Positions 27,249-40,200 of a stretch of 64,000 nucleotides of DNA are shown here, piece after piece. Both the position numbers and the translations under genes were made by a program. The DNA is from Strigops habroptila (Eukaryota > Chordata > Aves > Psittaciformes > Psittacidae), in NCBI RefSeq assembly GCF_004027225.2, contig NC_044279.2:40324744-40388743 (forward strand), given 5' to 3'. Numbering within the stretch: position 1 is the stretch's first letter; each line of letters opens with the position of its first letter. Under the pieces are notes generated by a model. The model saw only the letters and a list, made by a program, of their open reading frames with translations, searched no databases and had not been told where the DNA came from.

Positions 27249-27671
27249 TCATAATAATTTCAAAGAGCTGGCTTTGGCTGGCACTAGTTGGCTTCTGCCC
27301 AGATCACACGGCTCCATTTCCCATAGGGGCCAGAGGGACTTCACTGTTGTGTCAGAAGCTCATCTGTGCTCTACTCTGCCCAGATAGCACAAGGACAAGG
27401 GACCACGTGTGACATTTATTTCCTTCCTCTCCGGAAGGTGACAAAACACCCGAGCACCAGGACTGCGTACCAGCGCTGCTGGGCAGTCACAGGCACTGCC
27501 TTCTCTGAATTCTCCTGCCACTCGCTGGCATCTGCCCCTAGCAGCTACTGCCCAGCCTTTGAGGGCACAACACAGAGCAGGTCCTGACAAGGGGCACCAT
27601 TCTGCAACTGTAACAAGCCTGTGCACGTGCATGCCTTAGGTATCATGCACTGTTCCGACCAGTTCTTTCAA

Positions 27672-27706
27672 ATGCATGTATGTGTGTGTGTATATATATA
27701 TATATC
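27672..27706. repeat. (GT)n(TA)n microsatellite
   Basis: GCATGTATGTGTGTGTG followed by TATATATATATAT. Confidence 0.9.
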
Positions 27707-28931
27707 AGAGAGAGAAAATATAAAGAAAAAGGTGAGGGGGATGACCATAGAGGTGTAGAAAAGCTTTGTGTGAAAAAGAATAGACTTTTCTGCTTGGAAG
27801 TGAGAAATGAAGGGGAGGAAGAGTCTATAAAATCCTTAGTGCCCCTAGAAGGGACACACAGAAAGTGACCTGCCACTTGGGTTCATGTAAACCAGAGGAC
27901 GAGGGTCTTCAGTCAACCCGTCACTGCACTATAAACACGTTGCCTAGTGGGCAAAACCCAAGGGTTTTGATTTTGGTTCAAAAACCAAGTAGACAGATCC
28001 ACCAAGGGTAAGGCCAGTGGTGGCAATTACAAATAATGTAAAAAGGACAAACCCTGCATTAGACATGGTGAGAAGTGGCCCAACTGTCATCTTTCGTTAG
28101 AAGGTGGGTGAAGAACAGTGCCTGAAAATACATGTTCAAGACAGTCAGGAGGACTAGACAAAAAGCCTAGAATAAACGAGTAATTATGATTAAAGAGTTT
28201 AATTATCTCCAAAAATACAACCGCTGTGTGCTGGGTTACAGAGATGTACCGGGAAGACAGAGAAGACACCGATGTCCCCCGATGAACAGGGACTCCAGCA
28301 GGAGAAGGGAATGACAAGAGGCATCGATCCTCAACTCAGGAAAATAAGAGGCTTCAGCGTGTGGCAAGCATGTAGACAAATCAGTGTTTCTGCAGCTCTT
28401 TCATCGGCAGCGCCCCTGGATCTAACCCTCCCCAGGCTACAACCCTTGATGTGAAGCTTTCCCTTGGCAATTCCCCAATTACCGGAGTGCCCGACATCCA
28501 CTATGGATCCGTGTCAGCAGGCAACAAGGCAGAGAGCATCACACCAGAGCCTCAGCAGCCAGCACAGCAGGCTTGTCCGTGCCTAACCAGCTCTGAGGGG
28601 AGCCTGTCATGGAAGTGAGTGATCTCCTGTTCCCCCTTCTGCCGTCCCCAGCTCCCTCCCTGAAGGATTTGGGTTTGTTTATCATTTTCCAACAAAATGA
28701 ACAGTCTGGACAGTCAGGCTTCCCTCTGCCTGCAAGGGGTACTGAAGGACACGGCTGGGGCTTCTCTGCTTGTTTCTGCCTCACCAAACTGAGGTGGAAC
28801 AAAAGAGACGCAGCTACATAAAGGAAAATGACTAGAAGCTGTCCTCTTCTTGCTTCTTGCCGTTACTGGAGCCCTTCTATCTCTGAAGGAAAGCTGGAGG
28901 CAAATGCCAGGTGGGGCTAAAGGCTTTCCAC

Positions 28932-29107
28932 CTTTCCACCCCTGCCCGGGGCATCAAACTTAAAATGCCAGGGCATCCCTGCCTAAATGAGCCTTGGGGG
29001 ACTGGGGACCCTGCAACCCAGCACCAAGATCTATTTAAAAGAAAGCCATGTGAAATGATCAACTGCTAATAAATACTGAGACTCGAAGGGCTGCTCATGG
29101 TGGCAAC
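28932..29107. repeat. Copy 1 of an unidentified repeat or local duplication of about 165 bp
   Basis: Closely matches 31039-31203 in the same orientation over about 165 bp, with small indels. Shared blocks include TTAAAATGCCAGGGCATCCC and GACTGGGGACCCTGCAACCC. It matches none of the element types I recognise here. Confidence 0.8.
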
Positions 29108-31038
29108 CTCTCGAGCATGATTTTCATGGTGCAGGAGAAGCTGACCTCCCACTTTCAAAGCTTTGGGTAGTGACAAGAACATGTGGGATTGATGATCTTT
29201 TGCTTCAGGGGCTCTGAGAGGAGACAAGGACAGCTTAGGTGGTGGGCTGTGGGGTCAGGCAGGGTGGGATCCAGCAGGAGGCTGGGCGGGGGGAGAGAGA
29301 AACATCAGGGGATGGAGAACCAGGCGGGAAGGTGAGGCACAGCAAGGTTTCTGCTGTCAGACATCACAAACACAGTTGGAATCCACCTTCCCTTTATTAC
29401 ATCATTCCCACATACTGGAAAAGGCTCCTACTGCTTAATCCAAGGCTTAGCCAGAGGAAAGGCTGGAGATTTCAGCAGCAAACCTATCCTTGCGCTTTTC
29501 TAATGCCAAGGGTTACCGCAGCATAGCAACAAATCAAACGCCTGTCATACCAACTGCTTTCTCTTCAGCCCATACAGTGAAAGACAGGGGAAAACAACCC
29601 CGGCCAGAGCCAGCTGTGCCACCATGTACCACTGGCCAGGTTGCCAGCCCAACTCCTCCTTCAGGCCCAGCTCCTGAAGGCAGCCAAGTCCAGGCGAGGT
29701 TTTCATCCTATTCCACTGTCTTTGGAGGGATTATTGACAGATTCCAGCACAAGAAACATAAAGATTTTCTCCTGATAGGTTAAAAAAAATAAATGCAAGA
29801 AGATGGCTTCAGGGTTTTCCAAAGATGAAGCTGCTGCGCTGGATAGACCAAGAACAAAACCACGCATGGGAGAAGGTGCCGTTTTCATTTGTATTGGTAT
29901 TGCGGAAGCCAGCAGATTAAAATGCTACAATAAAGAAGGGAAATATATTTTGCTATGTTTGCAGTTTGGATCTCTATCAGCCATTAGGAATGTATCCCTT
30001 TTTGCAGTGAAGAAAAGGCCAGAGAGATATATTTCCAGCAATACGTGGCTTTATGTGCTTCGGGCTGAGTAAAGAAAGGCCATGTTTATACCCTGCTGTT
30101 CGGTAACAGCTCATTTCTAGGGCTCTGACTCACTTAGAGCACAGCAGCCGTGTACACTCTTAACTGAACTGCAGCAAAATTGTTTGCAGCACTTACGGGT
30201 ATCTGATGTTTTGCAGTATAGCAGGCAGCAAATGCCTGCTGTGGTTCATTTATACTTGAAGCAAAGCAGAGGTACACAGTGAAACACAAAGGAACTGTTG
30301 CAAATCTGCTAAAAGAAGGACTTGGGTTATTTCTATAAGGGAACAGGAACGTAAACCATCAAACAAATACCCTTCTCCTATTCACAGCTACCAGAGGTGC
30401 AGCTGGATCAACTTCACCTTTTCCAGAAGCATTAGAGAACGACCGGGCTGAAGTTATACACAGAGGCAGGCTTAAATAGCGGGTGTGCTCTAAGGAGCTG
30501 GCTGGGGAGAACAAAACGAGGCGGCAACTAGGGAAAGGGCCAGTTCTGAGGATATGCAATATTTTAAGCCGATGAGTAGGAGTGCTTTTGTCGGATAATT
30601 CACATTACCTCTGTTGGGAAGGACAGCAATTCCTGCTCATGCTACTGCGTTGCTTTATGACAACGCAGCAAAATAGAGGCTTGCAGTATGCATCTCGAGA
30701 GCTGGAGATATGCCAGTCATTTAGAGGTTATTCGATCCAGTAGCCTACCCGATAATTTCAGGACATTTGAAGCTTGCTGCTCCTTTGCTGGCACTGCAGG
30801 AGGACTGTACAGACAGCGAGGCATGAAGGCAGTGGCAACACTTGAGTGCTGTGTGACATGGTAGCGTTTGCCTGGTGTCATGTCCCTCCATGGGATGGAG
30901 CGTGCTTTGCCACCCTCGCTCAGAGCCACTGCCATCACTTCAACAGCCTGGAGCCCTCCGGCAGCTGCCACGCAAATCTGCCTTCCTCCACCCGTAACAC
31001 ACGGGATGCTGTAACCTCGCTCAGGAGCACTGCAATTC

Positions 31039-31203
31039 CTTTCCATCCCTGCCCAGGGCATCAAGCTTAAAATGCCAGGGCATCCCTGCCTAGATGAGGC
31101 TTGAGGGACTGGGGACCCTGCAACCCAGCACTGTGATAACCATGTGAAAATGATCAACTGCTGATAAGTACTGGAGGCTCAAAGGGCTGCTCATGGTGAC
31201 AAC
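31039..31203. repeat. Copy 2 of the unidentified repeat
   Basis: Same orientation as 28932-29107, about 2.1 kb away. Compared with copy 1 it lacks about 13 bp in the middle. Similarity fades at both ends. Confidence 0.8.
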
Positions 31204-32342
31204 ATACCAGCCCTCGAAATGGGCTGGCAGGGATTTAAAACACTGACAATCAAATACAAGCCATGGATTTGGGGAGGACTTTCTAGAAGGCTTCTCTGAG
31301 GAAATGACAGCCTACTCACAGAACACAACTACAACTACAATTTCTAATACTTTGGGACTTTTATTCATTGTTTTCCAGCCTTTTAAACTTCAGCTTTCAG
31401 CTTATTTCTTTGCTGTTATTCAATATTTCCGTCAGTGTTAACTAAGCCCGGGGAGCATTTGCAGGTTCAGTCTGGATTAAGCCCACATTCCTCATTGTTT
31501 TAGATGTATGAAAGTCAACCGAGTCGCTCTGTTTTATGTTCTCCATGCCACAGTGAATTCCGTGCTGGTAGGACTGTAAATGGGCCACGTCGTTCATGAA
31601 TTACTAATCCCTGTCACTCACATTTTTCTGGGGAACACATACTATATTTAGTCTTCATACTTGGAAGCAACAAAGCTGGAGAACTTTTCTCATTAGGAGG
31701 CTTTAGAATATTCCCTAAAAAAATGGCAAGATAATTCAGTCACCAAGTATAAGGGCAATTCATTAACCATGTTGAGAGGCTAATTAAGATCACTAGATCT
31801 AAAGGAAACTATGCAGCCATTTCTTCAAATCTCATTTATACTTATGTAAATCTGGACCAACTCCACCATCATTTTCTGGACTTATACCCAAGTAATTGAA
31901 ATCACTGTTGAGCTCTTCTAAGCTCTCAGTATCAACAGAAGGCATTGAAGTAAAACAATTAACAAAAAGGCTGTGTTTTCCTCTGTAACTTAGAGATGAA
32001 CGTAATATCACCATGGCCTTCTTTCCAAAGGTACTTCACCATTCTGATGGGTTACTTATTTAAAAAAAAACAATTTGACGAATTTAGAGGCCCTCATCAA
32101 TGTAAAGAGCTGCCAACTTTTACAACATTAGCAAATGAAGAGAACTGAAACGTGTCACTGCCCACTACTGCCCCTTCCAGGAGAGACATTCTTTTTAATC
32201 TGTGACTTTCCTATGAAAGGAACTCTCTTCTCTGCTGTTTCTTGTGACCACCAACAGTATAGAGACCACCATGCAGTAAAAAACATTACATAAATGCGGT
32301 TCACGAACGAAGTGGAAAAGTGGGCAAAGTCAGTGGGGGAAG

Positions 32343-32450
32343 GGGCTTTGAGCAACCTGGTCTAGTGGAAGGTGTCCCTGCCCATGGCAGGGGGGTTGGA
32401 TCGAGATGATCTTTAAGGTGTCTTCCAACACAAACCATTCTATGTTTCTG
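32343..32450 (+). mobile_element. CR1 3'-end fragment
   Basis: About 108 bp ending AACACAAACCATTCTATG, with the usual GAGCAACCTGGTCTAGTGG segment. Confidence 0.88.
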
Positions 32451-32519
32451 ACACAACTTAACCCTACACAGATATGAATTGTAACAGTGCACCTTTATGT
32501 GCAATTGCCTGCTATGAAG

Positions 32520-32757
32520 TCATCAGGAAGACAAGCCTTCTTCCAGTTGGATACTAGAGGAAATTTTTTTGCAATGAGAAAAAATTTGGAAGCCCTTGGA
32601 ATAATCTCCTCAGGGAAGTGGTGGATTCCCCCAACACTGGATACTCTTAAAATCCAGCTGTACAGGGTGCTGGAACATCTAGTCTAGGTCATGTTTTGTG
32701 TAGAAAGGTTGGACCAGTTGAACCTTGATGTCCCTTCCAATCTGTGATTCTGTGATG
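32520..32757 (+). mobile_element. Older CR1 subfamily fragment
   Basis: About 240 bp with the CR1 plan (RT-ORF end, GGTTGGACCAGTTGAACCTT, tail CTGTGATTCTGTGATG) but more diverged from the other copies. It is probably a different, older subfamily. Confidence 0.78.
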
Positions 32758-35700
32758 CAGTGTCTGGGATAGGAAGAAGGGCCTCCAGGGAAAGAGAAAA
32801 GAAAGAGGCTTCCCTTCATCTGGGGTAAAAAAGAGATAGAAGGGAGCTAGGTTTGTTTGGTATAAATGTACCTAAACTGCTTTTGCATAAGGCACCAAGG
32901 AGCACCCAGGACACCTGAAGCAGATGTGGTCATCTGAGGTCAACATCTGTTCTTATTATTAATACAACTGTTGTAGGCTTTTTCGATTTCTCTTCTTTGG
33001 AAGGTTTTCTGGAGCTGTGTGCAACAGTCAGAGAGAATGTGCCAATCTTGGCACGGGAGGCTGCTGCACCACAGGAGCATTGGTAGGCTCTCCTCTGGAA
33101 GGCGGCCAGTTCTGGCTCCTGCAGCTCTGGCTGCTCAGCGGGAACTGGGAGTCACTGCCTTGCAGACAGCAGATAGCCTTGGCTCACTGAACAGGCACGG
33201 TGCTCTCAATGAAACCGGAGACAAATGCAAATAGGCCCCCTCAGCCCAATCTCCCTATTTCCATTTCACATCACTTATAGTCTGAATTCAAACGTGGAGA
33301 GTCAATGAGAGCATTTCATCAGTTCAGTTCAGGATCAGCCCTTCCCAACCATCCCTTGCCTCATAAACCTGAACCTTTAAACCTCCGTCCTGCGGGAACC
33401 CATGTTCTGTGGAGTACCTGGAACTTCAGAAATAAATTAACAAAACCTATAACCTAAAAGAGGTCTCTGTTTCACCAAACGTGCAGGGGAGTTCAAGCTC
33501 CAGGACTTTGTATCTATCTTTTCCATTTGTGCTCTGGAATTTGATTTTGATGTATTAGGACAGATCACTGTAAGTGACTTCTTTCAGCAGGCAGTAAGGC
33601 AAGCCAGCTTTCCAGCTACGTACAGCCCAGGGCATGAGACCAGCCCGTTCCGCCTGGGCACAGCAAAGCAAAAAAAAACCATATAAATCTTCCCCTCCTT
33701 CCCAGTTCCATCAAAGCTTTGACATTTCATGTCAGCCGTGCACTGGTGTGGTTGTGGTTCTCCAGTCAATCTCCTTTGCAGCAGCAGTTGGATTTTAACC
33801 AAAATCTGTTGCTTGTTTTATGCATCAATATGCATGAACCTTTTTTTCTTTTCACAGAAAATGGGGGTTTCGGTTGCTAATGGCACATGATTCAATTCTC
33901 TCTGACTTTCTCATATAACCTTTGGGAAAATTAGTCAGCTTTTTAATACAGTCATACCGCTCTGTCCTTTGCCTTGCTGCGAGGATGCTTTGTCAAGGTA
34001 CCTCTGGAAATTTAAGCTCAAAGTCAGAGCATCCTAACAGCCTGACTACAACTAATATATCCGAGCCTCTGAACAAACATCTAGTACTCTACACATTCAG
34101 AGTACATGAACTGCTATAGAAATGGCATTCTCTTTATTAGGTATTGCACAGCTGTCTCCCAAGCAATCCAAATCATCTCTCATACCCAAAGGAAAAAGGT
34201 TGCTTTTGGCACAGTGGGATAAAATCTGAGCAAAATCACTTTTTTCTCCTGTGTACATTAGGACTGATGCATCAAAACTGAAAAACTGTGGATTAGGATC
34301 CCAGGTAAGTACCTTGTTTTGACCTAGAGGTTTGGGTTGGACCTGTTACTGGTGTAAACACAAAGTTTCTAGTCTTTTGAAGAAAAATGTGGTCTGCAAT
34401 ATCTAAGGAGAAAGAAGCAAAATTCCGTATATAAATGAAAAATATGTAGGTGTTGGACTTGTTATTTTAATGGCAGTAGTAAGTCTTCTAAAACACAGAC
34501 TGTTTCATGAAGGTTGTTCATGAAGTTTAGCAGTCAAAGGAGAATCACAAGACATTTTTATCTGTGCTGGTGATTAACAGAAGCACATCTTGGAAGTACA
34601 TGACACGCATAACCCAATAAAAGCTCTCCTCTCTCTGTGTTTTATGCTAATATAATCATCCACCATTACATGGAAGTCCACTGCACACTTAACACTCTCT
34701 CCTAGCAAACCAAATGACACACTAGATAACAATTTGGCATGTGCTGTTCCCTTAAAAATGAGTCCATGACTTGGATTAAGGAATTAATAAATCAAAAATA
34801 TGGCTGCATGGGAAGAGAGACCTTCCCAAGCACTGTTTTTCCATACACCTTTCCTCCATTGCTTTTAGGAGACAGCTGGTGCCAGGCTGCATGACAAGAA
34901 TCCTAGTTGGTTGGCTATGGAGAAGGTCATATAACTGAACTGGACACCATTATACCACACACATGCCATGCTGGAGCTCTGGGCAGTCATGTAGGCTGAG
35001 GACATGCAGTCGCATGGCCACAAAGATGGTGGGTAGTGTCCTCAAGACCAGTCTTCCACTGATTAGCTCTCCAAAAGTGATATTACTCTTTACTTGACTG
35101 TAAGGGTCTGGCACCTTTAGATGGTGGGCATAAAGGTTTAGATAAAGAAGCAACAAGGCACTGAACCTGCTCCTTACAGTGTTTCTGTGGGTGGTGATGG
35201 GTTCCAGCGAGGCTCACGCTGCAGGCAAATTGCTGTGCCATGCCATCAGCTGTCAGGCTGGACACCCTGACCACCTCAACCTCCACACGGGACTTTGGGC
35301 TGAACCCAGTGCTGCTGGGGTGTGGAAGGCATGGGCTGAACAGCTCAGGGCCACCCAGGGAACTGGGTGCAGAAACATCCCTTAGCCACTGCCTGTCCTG
35401 TTTGGGCTATGCCAGATACTCTGGTTACCACTTGTTCCAAGCTGCTTGGAGCTCAAGTCGTGCAACAGCTCAGGAAAACAGGAACAAATACAGGGCTGCA
35501 TTAAGGGAACGTGACAGGCTCGTTAAAACCATTGTGTTGTAAACATTCCACCATACTGCATGCAGAAATCCTTAATATGTGAGGGAACTTGTATTAGAAG
35601 GGAAAGGAACATAGGAAATGGTGTCTGCTTCCTCATTAACATCTGTTTTCCTACAGTAGTCATGCAAAGTAGAATAAAATATACAATATCTGCAATCCTG

Positions 35701-35812
35701 GTAGAAATAGTTCTCCAGCCTTTGTAAAATATTGACTGAGAGACTTAGAGGATGTCCAATACATTGTTGTGTTGTTGTGTTTTGTTTTTTTTAAATACAA
35801 TGATTGTGTCTG
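32758..35812. other. Intergenic, nothing recognised
   Basis: AT-moderate sequence with only short frames; no repeat signature seen. Confidence 0.6.
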
Positions 35813-35870
35813 CATCCATCCATCCATCCATCCATCCATCCATCCATCCATCCATCCATCCATCCATCCA
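35813..35870. repeat. (CATC)n microsatellite
   Basis: 58 bp of nearly perfect CATC units, ending exactly where the CR1 copy begins. Confidence 0.97.
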
Positions 35871-36510
35871 GAGAATGGATTGAGAGCAGCCCTGAGGAGA
35901 AGGACTTGGGGGTCAATGAGAAACTGAACAGGAGCTGGCAGTGTGCGCTCACAGCCCAGAAAGCCAGCCATATCCTGGGCTGCATCAAAAGGGGCATGGC
36001 CAGCAGGTTGAGGGAGGGGACTGGAGCGAGTTGTGGAGCTGTTGGAGTGAGTCCAGAGCAGGGCCATGAAGATAATCTGAAGGCTGGAGCATTTCTCCTG
36101 TGGAGACAGGTTGAGAGAGTTGGGCTTGTTCAGCCTCGAGAAGAGAAGGCTCAGAGGAGACCTTAGAGCAGCCTCACAGTACCTAAAGGGGGCCTGCAAG
36201 AAATCTGGAAGGGACTTTTTACAAGGGCATGTAGTGACAGGACAAGGGGGAATGGCTTTAAGCTGAAAGAGGGTGGATTTAGATCAGATACTAGGAAGAA
36301 ATTCTTCACTATGGGGTTGGTGAGACACTGGAACAGGCTGCCCAAGGAAGTTGTGGCTGCCCCATCCCTGGCAGTGTTCAAGGCCAGGCTGGACGGGGCT
36401 TGGAGCAACCTGGTCTAGTGTGAGGTGTCCCCGCCCATGGCAGGGGATTGGAACTAGATGAGCTTTAACGGTCCCTTCCAACCCAAACCATTCTATAATT
36501 CCATGATCTT
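35871..36510 (+). mobile_element. Longest CR1 copy in the window, 5'-truncated
   Basis: About 640 bp, covering the last part of the reverse-transcriptase ORF (the frame reads [11 protein letters not shown] and [12 protein letters not shown], then shifts) and the 3' UTR. It ends ACCATTCTATAATTCCATGA. Its 5' truncation point abuts a (CATC)n microsatellite. Confidence 0.94.
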
Positions 36511-36719
36511 TGGATTCCCAGAGATTTAAAGCACAGCCTGAAACCTTTACGAATATGAAGCCCAGTACTACCTCATAATGGAAAATTAATCATACAGGCA
36601 TTAAGTGACTTACTTTGCTCTAAATCAGTCCCAGTGATGATAAAACCCTGGGGTCTTAATCCCTGTCTCTTTCTCTAGCTGATGTCTTTACCCCATGATA
36701 TTGAACAGCTATTCCTGCA

Positions 36720-37285
36720 TGTCCTGGGTTCAGCTATAGCAGTCATTTTTCTCCTGCTTAGTAGCTGGTGCAGTGCTGTGTTTTTTAACTTTCAGCCTGG
36801 GAACAATGCTGATAACACCGATGTTTTTAGTTGTTGCTAAGTAATGTTTATTCCAACCAAGGACTTTCTCAGTCTCATGCTTTGCCAGGGAGGAGGGGAA
36901 GCCGGGAGGAAACAGAGACAGGACACCTGACCCAAACTAGCCAAAGGGGTATTCCATACCACAGCACGTCATGCCCAGTATATAAACCGGGGGGAGTTAC
37001 CTGGAAGGCCCAGATCACTGCTCGGGTCGGGCTGGGTATCGGTCGGCGGGTGGTGAGCAATTGTATCCTCTCCCCTTGTTATTTCACTAATCATTATTAT
37101 CATTGGTGGTAGCAGTAGTGGTTTGTATTATACCTTAGTTGCGGGACTGCTCTTATCTCAACCCGTGGGAGTTACATTCTTCCGATTCTCCTCCCCATCC
37201 CTCCGGGAGCGGGGGGAGGAAGAATGGGGGGAGTGAGCGAGCGGCTGTGTGGTTCTGAGTTACCGGCTGGGCTCAAACCACGACA
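36720..37285 (+). mobile_element. Solo LTR of the same ERVL-like family
   Basis: It begins TGTCCTGG and ends CGACA, about 566 bp, with TATAAA at 36981-36986. It is flanked on both sides by CTGCA (36715-36719 and 37286-37290), a perfect 5-bp target-site duplication. A 5-bp duplication is the usual size for ERVL-class elements. There is no internal sequence, so it arose by LTR-LTR recombination. Confidence 0.9.
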
Positions 37286-37290
37286 CTGCA

Positions 37291-40200
37291 GAAGACCAAC
37301 TGTTGTGTTAGTTATTTTTACAAGAAATGTAGGTTTCTGTATTACTGTTGCACTGACCAATAGCAGAAAACTAGTTCTACATTAATACTGTCCAACTATA
37401 AAGCTATCCTGGAAATTTCTGTTAAATGAAAACCATTTGAGGAGAATCCAGTTACTGACTCTAAGATGTTAATCCTGTGCTGTTTGTTACTCTGAGAAGT
37501 TTGAAAACTCCTCAGCACTTGCCTTCTTTACATTGAATATTCATATCTGCTATTCTCTCTTGAATCATTCAATGGCTTAAAATAATTTTTGCACAGGGTG
37601 ATTAAAATCTATGTGAATAGATGAGTAGTAAGTCAAGAGAAATTCTGGCATCTAAGATTTTGACAAAATGTGACAAGTCTCAGCCTTGAGGAAAAAATAG
37701 AGATAAATAATGGCCAGTGCCACATGGCACATCAGAACAGTGCAAAGGAGGAAAACTAGGGAGGGAAAATACTTGTCACGTTATGGAAACTAAAGAAAGG
37801 CACACACACGTATTTTTTCCTACAGATGTGGGTGTTTTTACGAGTGGAATAAATTTATTCCAAGCTCAGAACTGGAGCATTTAGAAAGCTCATGATGACA
37901 AGTGCAATATCATGAGGAGCTGCAGAGGCAGCATTTCAAGGCAGCGGCATTTATTCTACCTTCTGATGTGAACACCCACTCATTCTGACAACAGGAACCC
38001 AGAGGGAATAATGATGAGAAATTTATTTCTCTGCATTTCAATATAGATTCAGATTTTGTTATAAACCTGAACAGTGCCAAAATTTAAAGGTAAAATTGTT
38101 AAAAAGCTGCACACTTTATGAGATACTAAACACAGTTTGCAGATGCTGCTGGTTCAGGCCCCAGTCCTAACCCCGGGCATACACTGTTATAAAACTCCAG
38201 AAGGCAAGTGTCTTCTGGTTATCCCCAATGGCTCACGGCAATAGATTTCCAAGATACTCTGAGATGTTTGCCACATGATCCTTGCAGTTAAACTGTTACA
38301 GCTAATGTCAGGCAGCTACTGAATCAACAAAAAGCTTTCAAAATCAGGTATTAATCATATTTACAAAACCCTACAGACACCACAGACTGAATAGTTAAAA
38401 CTCAACTATGTTAAATACAAGAGAACAACTTATGATCTTGTTCATGCATTTTATTTCAACCATCTTTTTTTAGAGCAGGAAAAACAATGAGAATTATTAA
38501 TTAGGAAAAAAACTGGTACTGATCCTCACTTGCTATTAATTACTAGGTTATTGATTTTACTGGTTGGATACCCTGTAAATTTGGTATCTTCTGTTTACAG
38601 TCACTTGAATACATTTGGATTAGAGGTTTGGGGTCTGAAGCAGAAACCTGCTGTTTTCAGTGGGGAGAGACCTTTTTTGTGGTCATGAGTGCTAGCTATT
38701 AAGCAAATGACACTGTCAATATGAGATTGGTATTTGAGATGCTGGAAATTATGATTTTTAGAATATTTGTTCCTCTTGAAACTTTTCAGTCTTACGTGAA
38801 GTCAGAACTATATAAGAAAATTAATTTTTCCCTACAACTCAATAAAGGAGGCTAAAAGCACTGAACCTGTTATATTTCACTATGAAAAATAAGCTTAGAG
38901 GTCCTAGACAGGCTTTCTGTGCTTTAACACCAGTAAATTCAGATTAATTATCTAAGGCCTAGCAGATGGCAAATTTATCAGATGATGATTTATGACTGTA
39001 ATAGGAGTTTGTACGATTCTTTTCAAAGCACTAAACTCAGCAGCTTCCCATTATGCTCCAGCGTTATTCACTGCATGACCTGTAACATGAACTTGTGCAT
39101 TATCCCCCCGGCACAAGTAACCAGGCAAGCTTGAGCCCAGAACGCCTCACCGCTGAGGCTGCGGAGCAAAACGCAGTATTATTGATGGCTCCAGCCTGTA
39201 TCTTGGAAGTACCTAAGGATCAAAGCACATTCCAGAGGCTCAGGCCAGCAGGGCAAGATGTGCTATCTAAGTAAATGTAATCCACACCCAGTAATTTCTG
39301 CATCCACCCCTAGAGCTCCGGGAACAGAAATGTGAATCGTTAACTCAGGCTGTCACAAGTTTACAGCCCAGACTGCCTTGGGATATGCAGACAGGCTGTC
39401 TCCACAGCTCCCAGCGCCTTTCCAGGTCGCTATCTCCTACACCAGCACAGGAGAAAATGTTTCATGGATTTTATTTTTTTCATTTGGCAACTGTCTTTTG
39501 CCACCCTTCCAAGGCGGGAGCAGAACTTAACGTTTTCCCTCTGCTACTGCACCTCCAGGGAGCGACGTGTGGAAGCTGGGGCTGCTTCTTCCCATTCATG
39601 TATCTCAGACTCCAAATTCTTCCTTCTACATGGCAGTCCTTCTCTACGCTCTATTCATCATTCAACTTTCATCTTAATCCCTCTTCTGTTTTCGAACTGG
39701 GTCTTCTTATCTCCTGTCTCCTTTAGTCTTGTCCCTCCTTCTCGCCACCCACACAGCCATGGAGTTATTACAGTATTACACTGCCTCGTGAGCTCTGCAG
39801 TCAAGCAGAGTAGAAGCAATGAAACAGGAGGAGAAAAATGCCCTGCTTTCTGCTTGATTACAGATTGGCTCCTCTTCGTAGATCCAAGCCATGTATCTTC
39901 TGCAACATTTAGGATTATGGCCAAGGCAGCAAGCTCTTGAAATAGAGGGGTGTCCTAGAACAAAATGGTGCTGGTAATACTTGCTAATAACCACTGAGGC
40001 TTAAAAAGTGTCCCTGTGAATGGTGATGAAGATGTCTCAGATTATAGGGAAGGTTATTTCTGATACTTGCTGTATTACATGTATGTGGAAATGCCACAAA
40101 ACCCCTTCACTTACCTACATCGCAGCTTGCAAGGCTTACTGAACTGCCCAAATTCATCCATAAACAGTACAGTAAGCTGAACTGTATCATATGTAAGCTC

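Larger units (their letters stand above)
25526..32342. other. Intergenic, containing one CR1 and the duplicated unidentified repeat
   Basis: No gene seen. Holds the CR1 at 26859, the microsatellite at 27672 and both copies of the roughly 165-bp repeat. Confidence 0.6.

Noticed and set aside
35660-36199. A 179-codon minus-strand frame with a DGWM repeat
   Set aside because: It reads through the CATC microsatellite and the antisense strand of a CR1 copy.
39464-39940. A 158-codon frame on the plus strand, overlapped by another in a second frame
   Set aside because: Ser/Phe/Leu-rich product from pyrimidine-rich DNA, without a domain. Two overlapping frames of similar length suggest chance.
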